This document shows, piece by piece, positions 1 to 12,480 of a DNA stretch of 64,000 bases (position 1 is its first letter; every line of letters begins with the position of its first letter). The position numbers and the translations under genes were made by a program. The notes beneath the pieces are model-generated. The model saw only the letters and a program-made list of their open reading frames with translations. It was not told the origin of the DNA and ran no database searches. Origin of the DNA: Meandrina meandrites (lineage: Eukaryota > Cnidaria > Anthozoa > Scleractinia > Meandrinidae); NCBI GenBank assembly GCA_963693305.1, contig OY855906.1:19529161-19593160 (forward strand), in the 5' to 3' direction.

Positions 1-1100
1 CTGATATAGTGAGCACGAATTATATAGAGCCATTTTTATGCTTCGAATTATGTGCGGTGTTTTATGCTATAATTTGGAGCTGATTTTATATACGGGTCAG
101 TGCCCAGCAACTGACAACGAACTAGGTTGTGTTACTGTTAGGGTTTTTCTAACGGACGGGGTAAGGGTTAGTGTAACAGACGCGTACGGATGGCGTTAGG
201 GTAAGGGTTGCAAGTTGAAAAAAAGTTGCTGCAAAAAGTAGAACTCCGTTCTACTTTGTGCAACATGTTGCTGCAACTTGCAACACTGAAATTTGTTGCA
301 AGGCAAGTTGAGCACGCGGTAGTAAAACGGGCAACAACTCGTACAACTTGCCATGCACCAATGTTGCGAGACACATTGAACAAAGATGTTGCCCGTATTA
401 CCGGTCCTTGAGTAATGGGAACCGAATCGATCAGGAACATCAAACGAAGAGACAGCAGGTTGCCTACTTATCCATTTGTAATCTAGACGAAACAAAAAGA
501 ATTTTCACACTCGCACATTCTTGAATACAGTGCATAAAGGTTTATTTCTCAAAAGTCTTTATGTTGCCGATGGCGGCGGAAGACATGTCAACTCAGCGTG
601 GGTTGCTCATGATCATCTTGGTACATGATGGGCAATACCTGCAACAACAAAAACGCTAGTTATACTACTAATCATAATTATTATAAAAAAATAACAATAA
701 TTATAGTCATAACAACCATGATAACAGAGACAGATTTCATAATAATACAATTATAATTTCATGACATTCTAAATACAATAAGTACATACCAAGGAGATTC
801 CGTGGGCACATCAGAGAGGCCCAGATGAAGTACCGGTTTCCGGGACACTGAAAACAAACAAAAAAGAACACTTCGTATACTTTATGCCAAAAAATATTTT
901 CCCCTTTTGTTCATTTATTTTGCCGTGTTAATACTTGGCCAAAGTATGTTTTTTTTATCACAAGTGAATCGCATTCATGCCTGCAGCAGCCGAGTTATTC
1001 ACCGTGGGCATAGACATTACCGATACAGTTCAAGGTTGCCTATTTACCGAGTTAGGATTCCGAGTTGGATTTTCGAGTTAGGGTTTTCGAGGATTTTCCG
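1..1100. other. non-coding, no gene seen
   Basis: I see no supportable gene here. Positions about 205-345 are dense in the word ttgcaac and its complement gttgcaa on both strands, so several short open frames overlap there, but none has a recognisable domain. Around 1036-1095 the word cgagttagg recurs three times with small changes, just before the minisatellite begins. Confidence 0.5.
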
Positions 1101-1392
1101 TACTATACACTCCGGTTAGCCAACTATACACTCCTGTTATACTACTATACACTCCTGTTAGCCTACTACACACTCCTGTTAGCCTACTATACACTCCTGT
1201 TAGCCTACTATGCACTCATGTTAGCCTACTATACACTCCTGTTAGCCAACTATACACTCCTGTTATACTACTATACACTCCTGTTAGCCTACTACACACT
1301 CCTGTTATACTACTATACACTCCTGTTATACTACTACACACTCCTGTTAGCCTACTATACACTCCTGTTATACTACTATACACTCCTATTAG
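1101..1392 (+). repeat. 21-bp minisatellite, left block (~14 units)
   Basis: Units of the form tatacactcctgttagccta repeat every 21 bp, with a variant in which gcc is replaced by ata. Orientation and sequence match the large array at 8972-12478. The block stops mid-unit at TAG (1390-1392), and the right array resumes at TAG (8972-8974) in the same phase. The two blocks are therefore one array split by an insertion. Confidence 0.9.
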
Positions 1393-1399
1393 CACAGCA

Positions 1400-1880
1400 T
1401 GAAAACATGAATTTACGCATTTTTACCGCTTGCGTAAAGATTCGTAAATATATGGCCTTTTCTTTACGGACAAGTTTCGCGTACCGTAAAGATACGTAAA
1501 TGCAGAAAACGCGTAAAGACTGCGTAAATTATATTACATGTTCGTAAATGATAACGATCTAGATGGATATAATTCAAGCTAATTCACTACTTTCTATCGA
1601 GAGAAATACTAAAGAAGTGAAACAACATCCGTTTTAAGTAGAATTAAAGTTATTTTGATAAGCTTCATTGTTAACACTTTACGCGGCTTTATCATTCTTT
1701 ACGCTCCTTTACTCACCGTTCTTTACGGACCTTTAACTTTCTTTACGCAGAGTCAATCTTTACGCGCCTTTTATTTCTTTAAGAAACTTACTAGTTCTTT
1801 AAGACCATTCGATTTTCTGTACGCACAATTAATAAGTTGTTTTTTTTTACATGGCCATAAACTGTCCGCTGAAATTACCT
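1400..1880. repeat. left subterminal repeat zone (cgtaaag motifs)
   Basis: About a dozen copies of cgtaaag/cgtaaat occur here. They are in one orientation up to about 1540 and in the opposite orientation (ctttacg) from about 1680 to 1830. A matching zone lies at 8500-8950. Such clusters in CACTA elements are binding sites for transposon-encoded proteins; here that role is inferred from position and density. Confidence 0.6.
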
Positions 1881-1958
1881 TTTAATACACCTTTAGCATT
1901 AAAACACAGGGAGTTGTCATATGACGAGAGTTAACTGTTTTGAATTGTTCTTACAATG

Positions 1959-2028
1959 GTGCCTGCAATGATATATGCAAAATGCAAGGATGCGCATCCT
2001 TGCATTTTGCATATATCATTGCAGGCAC
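1959..2028. repeat. perfect 70-bp palindrome
   Basis: Each arm is 35 bp and there is no spacer; the centre is tgc|gca at 1993/1994. I found no mismatch. It would extrude as a cruciform or fold as a hairpin in RNA. It lies near the left end of the CACTA-like element. Perfect spacer-free palindromes of this size are unstable, which suggests recent origin. Confidence 0.9.
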
Positions 2029-2230
2029 CCGCCCGGATGATGCTTTTACAGTTAGCTTTTCTTTTTTTAGCGTTTATTGCATTGATTGGCCTAGCCTCCG
2101 GCCGCAGTTTATCCTAAAAACCGATCCACGTACACTTCCCGGAATCTATATTAGCTTATATTTTTCGCTTGTTTGCATGTGAAAACACATCTTATCTTAA
2201 ATTTAAATAAAACAGTGCTCCGTTCAATTT

Positions 2231-2251
2231 ATAATAATAATAATGATGATG

Positions 2252-2334
<83 letters not shown>
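2231..2334 (+). repeat. (TAA)n microsatellite
   Basis: About 100 bp of uninterrupted ataataata apart from a short atgatgatg stretch near the left end. Confidence 0.95.
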
Positions 2335-2335
<1 letters not shown>

Positions 2336-3570
2336 TTTAAACAGGGGGCGATCTCACATAAAGTAGTTTTCAGAACGGCCCTGTGGAGAATATTACAACT
2401 AAAGAAATAGAAACGTTAATTGTACAAGACAATGCTTCTTAGACTTAAAAAATACAATATAAATAAATTAAAATATAACACAATTAAGGCATACGTTCCA
2501 ATTTCTTTTATAAACACTATTACACATTCTTTGAGGCTTGCGAGCATCTGTCCCTCAGAGACTGGGCTCTGTTATACGCCGCTATCAACGGTCAGCGGGC
2601 TTACGCGTGTGTTTGAAATTGGCGTCCATTTTGAAAGTGACGATGATTCACAACTTGGACAACGGTCCGCTTCGAAGTCTTCTCTTCCGTTGTTGTCGAG
2701 CTTGTTGAGCTTAGTTTATCGAAAACTTGTCCTGGAATATAATGCAAGCCTTCGGACAAGAAAGAGATTGAAATGGAATGTGTGGTGGACGCTACATCGT
2801 TCCATTCCTCGGGATTCCATCACTTCGAGTCGACAAGAATTTGCGCGCGCAAAAGCGTGAGGAACAATTAAACACTAAATAGGTGAGTAGGTTTTCTCTT
2901 TTTCTGTCTTAAGCTTTGTATAATGTCTTACCTTTTTTATGTTTAACATCCCCTTTAGAAGATATTTCTTTACACGTTAGAACTGAGCAATAATTTTTAC
3001 TTATCATGTTCGAATCCCCAGGAGTTCATGACAAACAAATTATTGGAAACATTCACTCATAATTCACCCATACACTAATATACTCATAATATTTGAAGTG
3101 TGTTAGATTCTTTTATTCAAAACTGCAAACGTGATAAATAATATTATACGTCCAGGGTTACATGCATGCGTTATTAAATACATTTTGTAAATCGATCACA
3201 CTTTCAATGCTCTTCACCCTTGGATGAAATCACTGGCAACTAAAGCCACTTCATAATTATGGAAATTTACACGTATAACCTCTTTCTCCCAGGTTTTAAA
3301 AGGTCTGGCAGATTTAAATCAAACAATATTTTAATCAAACTGAATCAATACTTCACTTGAAATCTTGCTTGATCATCAAACACCCAGCATACATGTAGTC
3401 AATTGATAAAAAGATAGTTGACAACAATCAATGAAAATCAGTGAAGTAACAAAATTATTGTGAGCTCAATTGCTTTTGATTGCTGAAAAAAAATCATAAG
3501 GCATGGATACAGATTAAAGCTGGGAGCTGGGTACATGTAGATAAGAATACATTTGTTTATTACATGAATC
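2335..3570. other. non-coding interior of CACTA-like element
   Basis: An open frame of 146 codons at 2420-2860 has no domain I recognise, and gtgagtagg follows it at about 2882, which could be a splice donor. A captured exon cannot be excluded but is not supported. The remainder is AT-rich with no feature seen. Confidence 0.35.
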
Positions 3571-4098
3571 TTAAGGTCTCTGCACACATGGGGACATGTC
3601 ACAGGGTCACATCGCAACAACATGTAGAAGCGAGAAAATCCTGTGTTGTTCACACTGAGGGACGTGGAGCAGGGACATGTAGCAGCAACAAAATCACAAT
3701 GTGTACACACCCAAAAAAATGTAGGGACAGGGACATGTCTTTTTTTTTTGATTTTTTTAAGATTTTATTATTTGCAAAACACGTAATTACAGACACTACT
3801 ATCAAGTTACTTACATCACAAGAAATAATTTACTACACAATATTTACACCTCTCACAATACTACAGTTTACTATTCTCTCTCTCTCTGTCTCTCCCTCCC
3901 CCTCTCTCCCTTTCTCTCTCTCTCTCTCTCTCACTCACTTACAAGAATTCAAAAACACACCCTTTGAACCTTATATACATGTATATGTATATCAAATAAG
4001 TTTAGACATTATCATATTGTTCATACTGTCCATTTCTTTCTAAATATATCTAATTTATTATTTTTTGTACAAATATATTTCTCCGTGTCATACTTTAA

Positions 4099-4903
4099 AG
4101 TGCCTATGAAATGAAAAATGAAGCTATTAAAAAATAAGCTTATTGAAAAGGCCTTTCAAAGCAAAGAAGGGTGGCGTTTTTCTTTCGGCGATATCTTTTT
4201 TCCTCCCAGAGATATTCAAGTTTCTTCTAATATGCAAATTAGGTACTGATGACGTCACAAGTTGTGTTTGTGAGGGTCAAAACACAAAACCAAGCATATC
4301 TCTGGAAAGAATGAAGCAATGCAATGGAAACTTTGCATGGGCATTTAACCCCATATAATACATGACATGGTGCATAATTTAATGTTGCCATGGCAATAGT
4401 CTTGGTTCCAGTCTCTTTCCTCTTTAATTCAAATTTAACCATTTTTCACCTTACAGGGAAAAAACCTTAGTTCTTTTTGAAAGATATACAACGCTTGCAC
4501 TACACTAGGTCTCCTTATCAAACTAAAAGAAGCAGACAATCTTTGTTGAAGATCAAATACAGGAATTATCATTTCTGCATGACAGAGATCTGGACCCGAG
4601 TGTGTTGCCATAGCAACATCAAAATATACACCGGCTGGTGTATTTGTTTGGGTGCAACAAGCTTGGCAAGTTTAAAGGAGATTGTCCAATTATTACCAGA
4701 GATATTCTTAATTTTGTTTTTTAAGCCTTAAACTTCACACCCTGTGACGTCATCAGTATCTAATTTGCATATTATAAGAAACCTGAATATCTCTGGGAGG
4801 AAAGAAGATATCAGAAAAAGAAAAACGCCATACTTCTTTGCTTTGAAAGGCCTTTTAAATGAGCTTATTTTTTAATAGCTTGATTTTTCATTTCATAGGC
4901 ACT
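4099..4903. mobile_element. MITE with ~150-bp TIRs and TTAA flanks
   Basis: The ends are AGTGCC…GGCACT, flanked by TTAA at 4095-4098 and 4904-4907. The inverted arms extend about 150 bp (4099-4255 against 4740-4903), with scattered differences. No transposase is encoded. TTAA duplication suggests piggyBac- or Kolobok-type mobilisation. The insertion is confirmed by the LINE frame: collapsing the two TTAA copies rejoins it exactly. Confidence 0.85.
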
Positions 4904-6462
4904 TTAACAACACTTTAAATTTGTAACCACTTATATTCGGAAGTTCGTTATTTCTTCTACACCCCCATAAATAAATTTTTCCTATAAGTAGCAGGTAATT
5001 CAGTAAGGGACATTCTGGCGTAAGAACACCGATAAGAATATCCCTTAAATGAAGATGTATCTGTTGTTCTGTCAAAGATAAGTAATATGATTCGAAATCT
5101 TTCCAAAAAGAAGTTGAGTAAGAGCAATCATAAAAGAAGTGCTGCATTGTTTCAGATTCCCGTTTGCAAAAAGAGCACAGATCATCTGTAACGTAGCCAA
5201 TTTTATGTAATTTTGAATTTGTGTAAAGTATAGAGTTTAGCACCTTGAATTGAAAGGCCTGAACATATGGCTCAGAAGCAACTGAATGCGGAAGACAAAA
5301 TGCTTTTTTCAATGACTCATCAGATAAATTAAATTTACACTTTAGTTTTTGCGCATTATTAGGAAAGCGTGCTTTTTTACGGACAAAAAGAGAATAGTAA
5401 TCTTTTGATTTCTTGTTAGTTACGTCGAAAAGGCCACTGTCAGTTTTGAAGGACGGATTTAGGACTATGAGATCTGGGATATAATTAGCATTCCTCAAGT
5501 AAAGCGGTACGGAATGGCGTAAACCAGTCCATTCCAGAAAATTCGTCTTCTCTAGGTATTTTGCCTGTAATTCATAAGAATCAATATTGTTGAGATCAAA
5601 ACGTAAATCGCCTACAGTTCGAATTCCATTATTAAAGTACCTTTTATAAAAAACTGGTTTATTGTTTATTCGTATTTCGTGATTATTCCAAATAAAGTAG
5701 TGCCAATTAGTGTCAACTGCATTGTCTTTGCAAAATTCAGACCACCATTTCAATAACTCTATATAGAATTGAGAACTGATAGTCAAATCTTTGATGTTAT
5801 AATTGCAATTAAAAAGAACCAGACCCCCTGTTTCCTTTAGAAGATATTTTAAATAATCTTTCCATGCGCCTGAATTATCACCAAAGATTCTTTTCAGCCA
5901 GGAAAGGTGGAGAGATTTGATTGTGCTTTCAATATCAACCATTTTGATGCCTCCTTCCTCATAGTTGTTTATTGCAGATACTCTAGTTACTTTGTCTTTA
6001 CCTTTCCATAGGAAGTTGTAAATCAAATGGTTTAACTCTTTCATTATATGTTCAGGGGTAGGTAACAAAGAAGATATGTAAACAACTTTCGGTAAAAGCA
6101 ACGTTTTGATAATAGTAACTTTCCCGTAGAGGGATAATCCCCTGGAGGACCAGATGTTAATTGATTTTTTTATCTTGTCAAGTTTTTCTAAGAAGTTCTT
6201 TTGAAAAAGCAATTTTTTATTGTACGTGAAGAAGACTCCAAGGACTTTTATTGGATCACGCGGCCATTTGATTCCAAACGGCTTCGTTTCATTTCCTTTC
6301 AGCGATCCTAACCACAGTCCCTCTGTCTTTGAACTATTGACCTTTAGACCCGATATTTGTTTAAATGTGTCTAGCAACTGAAAGAGCTTGTACGCCGACT
6401 CTATGTCAGAGAGAACCGCAGTTGTATCATCAGCATATTGTAATAATTTGGTCTCTTCTTGT
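4893..6462 (-). pseudogene. LINE reverse transcriptase C-terminal half
   Basis: About 520 codons read from the YADD catalytic box (near residue 15) through the thumb region to a C-terminal zf-RVT finger (C-x2-C-x7-H-x4-C, near residue 445). The N-terminal endonuclease and most RT motifs are missing because the copy is 5' truncated. The last residues before the stop come from the MITE. Skipping the MITE, the frame continues from 4094 down to a stop at 4021-4023, adding about 24 codons typical of the family's C-terminus. The protein would have copied LINE RNA into DNA; this copy cannot do so. Confidence 0.85.
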
Positions 6463-6793
6463 TGTCGCAACAACACGTCCCCTCATGTTTGCTGATTATT
6501 TTTGGCATGCGCAACACAATCTTTGAAGCTATTTTGTCCCTGCGACATGTTGCATGGAATTCAACTCATTAAACTTCGTGCAACATGTTGCAGGGACAAA
6601 CTGTTGAGGAATTCCTGTTGCATGTGCCAAAAATTATCAGTACGCACAAGGGGATTTGTTGCTGCGACATGTCCCTGGGGTATGTCCCCTCTACAGTTAC
6701 TTGTGCATGTACACATTTTGATTTTGTTCTAGATACATGTCCCTACTACATGTCCCTTCGTCTTGTCCCGCCTTGTCCTTGCGGGAACCTTTA

Positions 6794-8480
6794 CCCTGAA
6801 GAGAATGAGTCAGTCAGAAAATTGTATGCATAATTAATGTATGGCATGGGGCTGTGCAGAAATCTTGCCATGACCTTTCCTTTGCTCATACCCACCAATA
6901 GTAAATCAAATCTTAGCTACAATTTATATCACTGTAAAGACTGAGTCACTGGTTGATATCTGTTACTATTGATTATCATCAGAAACATTTTTTGCCCTTT
7001 TTAAGGTTAGACAAATTTACATGTACACACACAAAAAATATTGATCTCAGTAATGAAACAAGAAAAGGTTAATTGAAAAATAACAAAAAATTCAGTGAGA
7101 TACCCTCTCAGAGTGCATTGTTAATAATATTGCAATATGGAAATTGCAGTTTTCTTATTGCACACTTATTACACGTGTGTCATGCGAGTCCAGTTCCTGA
7201 TTACAACTTTTTGTTACACACTAAAAGTTAAGGGACCCCTGTCAGCCATGCCTACAAGAATTTTGGTATTATATTTTATGTGGAGTGTGTCTAAACAAAA
7301 CAGATCAGTGCGAAACTGCTTAAGCCTTAAGGTAATTACCGGTAAGCAAACTTCCAGTGGTACAACTTACAGTTGAGTACAACTTTAGAGAACACAGCTT
7401 GGCTTCTGTAATCATTGGTGCAAGACATTAAGTGGTCACACATTAACATATGTTGACTGGTCTTTGCAACACTAGTTAAAACCCATAGGGGAACACAATG
7501 AGCATTTACAAACACTGTGACAAGAAGATCCTGTTTGGCTTTTTCTTTTGTAAAATAAACTTGTAGTTTGATATAGAGTTTAAAACTGTTCATTTTCTAT
7601 GCAACTTGCAAATGAGCAATTCAGTTTCTGTCAAGACATAAATTTAAAGGTCTGATTTATTTTGCAGAAAATTGCTCGACGAATCTCTGTAGTTGAGTGG
7701 ATGGACTGGGACGATGGGAGGTCTGGCATGTCCATTACACACTTTTGATGTCAGGCATGAAATGGAACCGAGGACTTGTTTTTGAGCAGTAGTGGGTGGG
7801 TTGGTAACTGTACTATTTGAATTTGGCAACTCATTTCCTACCATAGGGGAAGTCTAGGTTGTTATCTCCAGATAGCTGTAGTGACAAAAAAGTTTAGAAA
7901 AATACTTTTGATATGAAATTAAAATGCAAACTTGTTACTACATGTATTTCTTGTATCTTAAGAGGGCCAGCTGCCTTACCAATGTGCAACAAACTAAGGA
8001 GAACTTGTATATGTGTAATTATTTTACCAACAAACTGTCAGGAATTATTTTGCAATTTGGAATTATATTCTTAAAAAATTGTCTTTTTGACAGAGAAGTG
8101 AAATAAAATGATAATTCGATATTTAGTTTTACAGTGTAGGTACCGTATGAGTATCAGTTCTCACAAGAAGAACAGATTTTTCCATGTCTAAATAACAATT
8201 GTAGATATTTTGCTTGTCAATCTGAAGGATGAAGAAAAGTTATTCTACAGTCTAAAGTGGCAAAATTTAGACATTTTCTTAAAATATCAATAAGTTCTAC
8301 TATTATAATATCATTAACTTTTGAGGTTTTATCCTGCATCAGGCGACATCTGATCCTGCATTGTATATATGTGTTTCACGTGAGGAAAACACAATAAAGT
8401 GAATTGAAAGATAACATTACGTTGTTGTCTTTGGGGCACTCATTCATGGTCAGGGTCATGTTACATTTATAATACTATAT
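6794..8480. other. non-coding interior of CACTA-like element
   Basis: No recognisable coding region. At about 8380-8400 there is an aataaag signal followed by gaattgaaag, which could be the 3' end of a transcript, but no upstream exon can be tied to it. Confidence 0.35.
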
Positions 8481-8499
8481 CCCAATTTATGACGTTTGA

Positions 8500-8950
8500 T
8501 AACCCGTAAAGAACGCCGTTCTGTTCACTTTATGGCAGTGGTAAAATTTTGTAAACGCACGTAAAGATTACTTTTTATACGAACTCATCTTTCTACACGT
8601 ATACCCGGTTAACAGAAAGGAAATTTACACAAATAAGGAATATTCAATGAATAATGCCGGAGAAATGTTAACGATGGTTTGCGCGTAAATACCTCCTTTC
8701 GGTTAGCTTTAAAGCGGTCGTAAAACATCGTTGAAGACCTCTATACGACTTTTTACAATGTGGTCGTAAACGACCTCTTCACGACTTTTTACAATGCAAG
8801 TAAAGATAGCGTTTCGAGTCTAATTACGGATTCTTTACGCATGATCGTTTACAATGCGTATAGACGTTCTTTACGAATTTGTAAAGAAGTTCGTAAAGAA
8901 GCGTAAAGTAAATCTTTAGGCTTTCTTTACGGTACCTTTACGGAAGCGTA
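8500..8950. repeat. right subterminal repeat zone (cgtaaag motifs)
   Basis: Mirror of the left zone. It holds a dozen or more cgtaaag, ctttacg and tcgtaaa words, ending 20 bp inside the right TIR of the CACTA-like element. Confidence 0.6.
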
Positions 8951-8971
8951 AATTTGAGATTTCATGCTGTG

Positions 8972-11900
8972 TAGCCTACTATGCACTCCTGTTAGCCTAC
9001 TATACACTCCTGTTATACTACTATACACTCCTGTTATACTACTATGCACTCCTATTAGCCTACTATGCACTCCTGTTAGCCTACTATGCACTCCTGTTAG
9101 CCTACTATGCACTCCTGTTAGCCTACTATACACTCCTGTTATACTACTATACACTCCTGTTAGCCTACTATGCACTCCTGCTAGCCTACTATACACTCCG
9201 GTTAGCCAACTATACACTCCTGTTAGCTTACTATACACTCCTGTTAGCCTACTATGCACTCCTGTTAGCCTACTATGCACTCCTGATAGCCTACTATACA
9301 CTCCTGTTAGCTTACTATACACTCCTGTTAGCTTACTATGCACTCCTGTTAGCCTACTATACACTCCTGTTAGCTTACTATGCACTCCTGTTAGCCTACT
9401 ATACACTCCTGTTAGCCTACTATACACTCCTGTTAGCCTACTATGCACTCCTGTTAGCCTACTATGCACTCCTGTTAGCCTACTATACATTCCAGTTAGC
9501 CCACTATACACTCCTGTTAGCTTACTATACACTCCTGTTAGCCTACTATGCACTCCTGTTAGCCTACTATACACTCCTGTTATACTACTATGCACTCCTA
9601 TTAGCCTACTATGCACTCCTGTTAGCCTACTATGCACTCCTGTTAGCCTACTATGCACTCCTGTTAGCCTACTATACACTCCTGTTATACTACTATACAC
9701 TCCTGTTAGCCTACTATGCACTCCTGCTAGCCTACTATACACTCCGGTTAGCCAACTATACACTCCTGTTAGCTTACTATACACTCCTGTTAGCCTACTA
9801 TGCACTCCTGTTAGCCTACTATGCACTCCTGATAGCCTACTATACACTCCTGTTAGCTTACTATACACTCCTGTTAGCTTACTATGCACTCCTGTTAGCC
9901 TACTATACACTCCTGTTAGCTTACTATGCACTCCTGTTAGCCTACTATACACTCCTGTTAGCCTACTATACACTCCTGTTAGCCTACTATGCACTCCTGT
10001 TAGCCTACTATGCACTCCTGTTAGCCTACTATACATTCCAGTTAGCCCACTATACACTCCTGTTAGCTTACTATACACTCCTGTTAGCCTACTATGCACT
10101 CCTGTTAGCCTACTATACACTCCTGTTAGCTTACTATACACTCCTGTTAACCTACTATACACTCCTGTTAGCCTACTATGCACTCCTGTTAGCCTACTAT
10201 GCACTCCTGTTAGCCTACTATACACTCCTGTTAGCTTACTATGCACTCCGGTTAGCCTACTATGCACTCCGGTTAGCCTACTATACACTCCTGTTAGCTT
10301 ACTATACACTCCTGTTAGCCTACTATACACTCCTGTTAGCTTACTATACACTCCTGTTAGCCTACTATGCACTCCTGTTAGCCTACTATGCACTCCTGTT
10401 AGCCTACTATGCACTCCTGTTAGCCTACTATGCACTCCTGTTAGCCTACTATGCACTCCTGTTAGCCTACTATGCACTCCTGTTAGCCTACTATGCACTC
10501 CTGTTAGCCTACTATGCACTCCTGTTAGCCTACTATGCACTCCTGTTAGCCTACTATACACACCTGTTAGCCTACTATACACTCCGGTTAGCCTACTATA
10601 CACTCCGGTTAGCCTACTATGCACTCCGGTTAGCCTACTATGCACTCCGGTTAGCCTACTATGCACTTCGGTTAGCCTACTATGCACTCCTGTTAGCTTA
10701 CTATCCACTCCTGTTAGCCTACTATACACTCCTGTTAGCTTACTATACACTCCTGTTAGCCTACTATGCACTCCTGTTAGCCTACTATGCACTCCTGTTA
10801 GCCTACTATACACTCCTGTTAGCCTACTATGCACTCCTGTTAGCCTACTATACACTCCTGTTAGCTTACTATACACTCCTGTTAGCCTACTATGCACTCC
10901 TGTTAGCCTACTATGCACTCCTGTTAGCTTACTATACACTCCTGTTATGCTACTATACACTCCTATTAGCGTACTACACACTCCTGTTAGCTTACTATAC
11001 ACTCCTGTTAGCCTACTATACACTCCTGTTAGCCTACTATACACTCCTGTTAGCCTACTATACACTCCTGTTAGCCTACTATGCACTCCTGTTAGCCTAT
11101 TATACACTCCTGTTAGCCTACTATGCACTCCTGTTAGCCTACTATGCATTCCTCTTAGCCTACTATACACTCCGCTTAGCCTACTATACACTCCTGTTAT
11201 ACTACTATACACTCCGCTTAGCCTACTATACACTCCTGTTATACTACTATACACTCCGGTTAGCCTACTATACACTCCTGTTAGCCTACTATGCACTCCG
11301 GTTAGCCTACTATGCACTCCGGTTAGCCTACTATGCCCTCCGGTTAGCCTACTATGCACTCCTGTTAGCCTACTATACACTCCTGTTAGCTTACTATACA
11401 CTCCTGTTAGCCTACTATACACTCCTGTTAGCTTACTATACACTCCTGTTAGCCTACTATGCACTCCTGTTAGCCTACTATGCACTTCTGTTAGCCTACT
11501 ATACACTCCTGTTAGCCTACTATGCACTCCTGTTAGCCTACTATACACTCCTGTTAGCTTACTATACACTCCTGTTAGCCTACTATGCACTCCTGTTAGC
11601 CTACTATGCACTCCTGTTAGCCTACTATGCACTCCTGTTAGCCTACTATGCACTCCTGTTATACTACTATACACTCCTATTAGCCTACTACACACTCCTG
11701 TTAGCTTACTATACACTCCTGTTAGCCTACTATACACTCCTGTTAGCCTACTATACACTCCTGTTAGCCTACTATACACTCCTGTTAGCTTACTATACAC
11801 TCCGGTTAGCCTACTATGCACTCCAGTTAGCCTACTATGCACTCCGGTTAGCCTACTATGCACTCTGGTTAGCCTACTATGCACTCCTGTTAGCCTACTA

Positions 11901-12478
11901 TGCACTCCTGTTAGCCTACTATACACTCCGGTTAGCCTACTATGCACTCCAGTTAGCCTACTATGCACTCCGGTTAGCCTACTATGCACTCTGGTTAGCC
12001 TACTATGCACTCCTGTTAGCCTACTATGCACTCCTGTTAGCCTACTTTACACTCCTGTTAGCCTACTATGCACTCCTGTTAGCCTACTATGCACTCCTGT
12101 TAGCCTACTATGCACTCCTGGTAGCCTACTATACACTCCTGTTAGCCTACTATGCACTCCTGTTAGCCTACTATGCACTCCTGTTAGCCTACTATGCACT
12201 CCTGTTAGCCTATTATACACTACTGTTAGCCTACTATACACTCCGCTTAGCCTACTATGCACTCCTGTTAGCCTACTATACAATCCGTTTAGCCTACTAT
12301 GCACTCCTGTTAGCCTACTATGCACTCCGTTTAGCCTACTATGCACTCCGTTTAGCCTACTATGCACTCCTGTTAGCCTACTATACACTCCGCTTAGCCT
12401 ACTATGCACTCAGGTTAGCCTACTATACACTCCAGTTAGCCTACTACACACTCTTGTTAGCCTCCTATTCACTTCGGT
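8972..12478 (+). repeat. 21-bp minisatellite, main array (~167 units)
   Basis: The consensus unit is tatgcactcctgttagccta plus one base, with variants (tac/tgc, gcc/gct/ata, ctg/ccg). Because 21 is a multiple of 3 and the unit has no stop in several frames, both strands have very long open frames (over 1,000 codons); these are not genes. There is higher-order structure: a block containing the variant ctagcc…ccggttagccaac occurs at 9181 and again at 9727, a period of 546 bp or 26 units. Near the right end a 126-bp (6-unit) block is duplicated (variant ctctggttag at 11864 and 11990). Confidence 0.95.
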
Positions 12479-12480
12479 TA

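Larger units (their letters stand above)
3740..6462 (-). mobile_element. 5'-truncated Tx1/L1-like LINE
   Basis: On the minus strand the copy starts just upstream of the reverse transcriptase YADD motif and ends in a poly(A) tract, seen as poly(T) at 3740-3757. The flanks read through as one sequence (…acatgtc / gcaacaac…), with a candidate short duplication tgtc (3736-3739 and 6463-6466). The 3' part was later split by a MITE at 4099-4903. Truncation at the 5' end and a 3' A-tail are hallmarks of target-primed reverse transcription. Confidence 0.8.
3574..6790. mobile_element. Harbinger-like TIR element split by a LINE
   Basis: The outer ends are imperfect inverted repeats (AGGTCTCTGCAC and the complement of GCGGGAACCT) flanked by TTA on both sides (3571-3573, 6791-6793). 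The arms at about 3580-3739 and 6467-6780 share inverted blocks built on gggacatgt and gcaacatgt. Without the LINE, its own sequence is about 0.5 kb, i.e. MITE-sized. A 3-bp TWA duplication is typical of PIF/Harbinger. The assignment rests on that and the termini only. Confidence 0.55.
1393..8971. mobile_element. CACTA-like (EnSpm-type) DNA transposon, no transposase seen
   Basis: The two ends are inverted copies. The first 12 bases, CACAGCATGAAA, are identical and 22 of the first 26 match (1393-1418 against 8946-8971 reversed). A 3-bp duplication, TAG, lies at 1390-1392 and 8972-8974, and removing the element restores a normal 21-bp minisatellite unit. Both subterminal zones carry many cgtaaag/ctttacg motifs. 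In known CACTA elements, CAC-starting TIRs, 3-bp duplications and subterminal transposase-binding repeats go together. No transposase ORF was recognised, so it is probably non-autonomous. It hosts a Harbinger-like element, a LINE and a MITE. Confidence 0.75.

Noticed and set aside
8927..12031. 1,034-codon minus-strand open frame
   Set aside because: Same repeat artefact on the opposite strand.
8972..12478. CRISPR-like regular array
   Set aside because: Units are contiguous without unique spacers and the genome is eukaryotic; it is a minisatellite.
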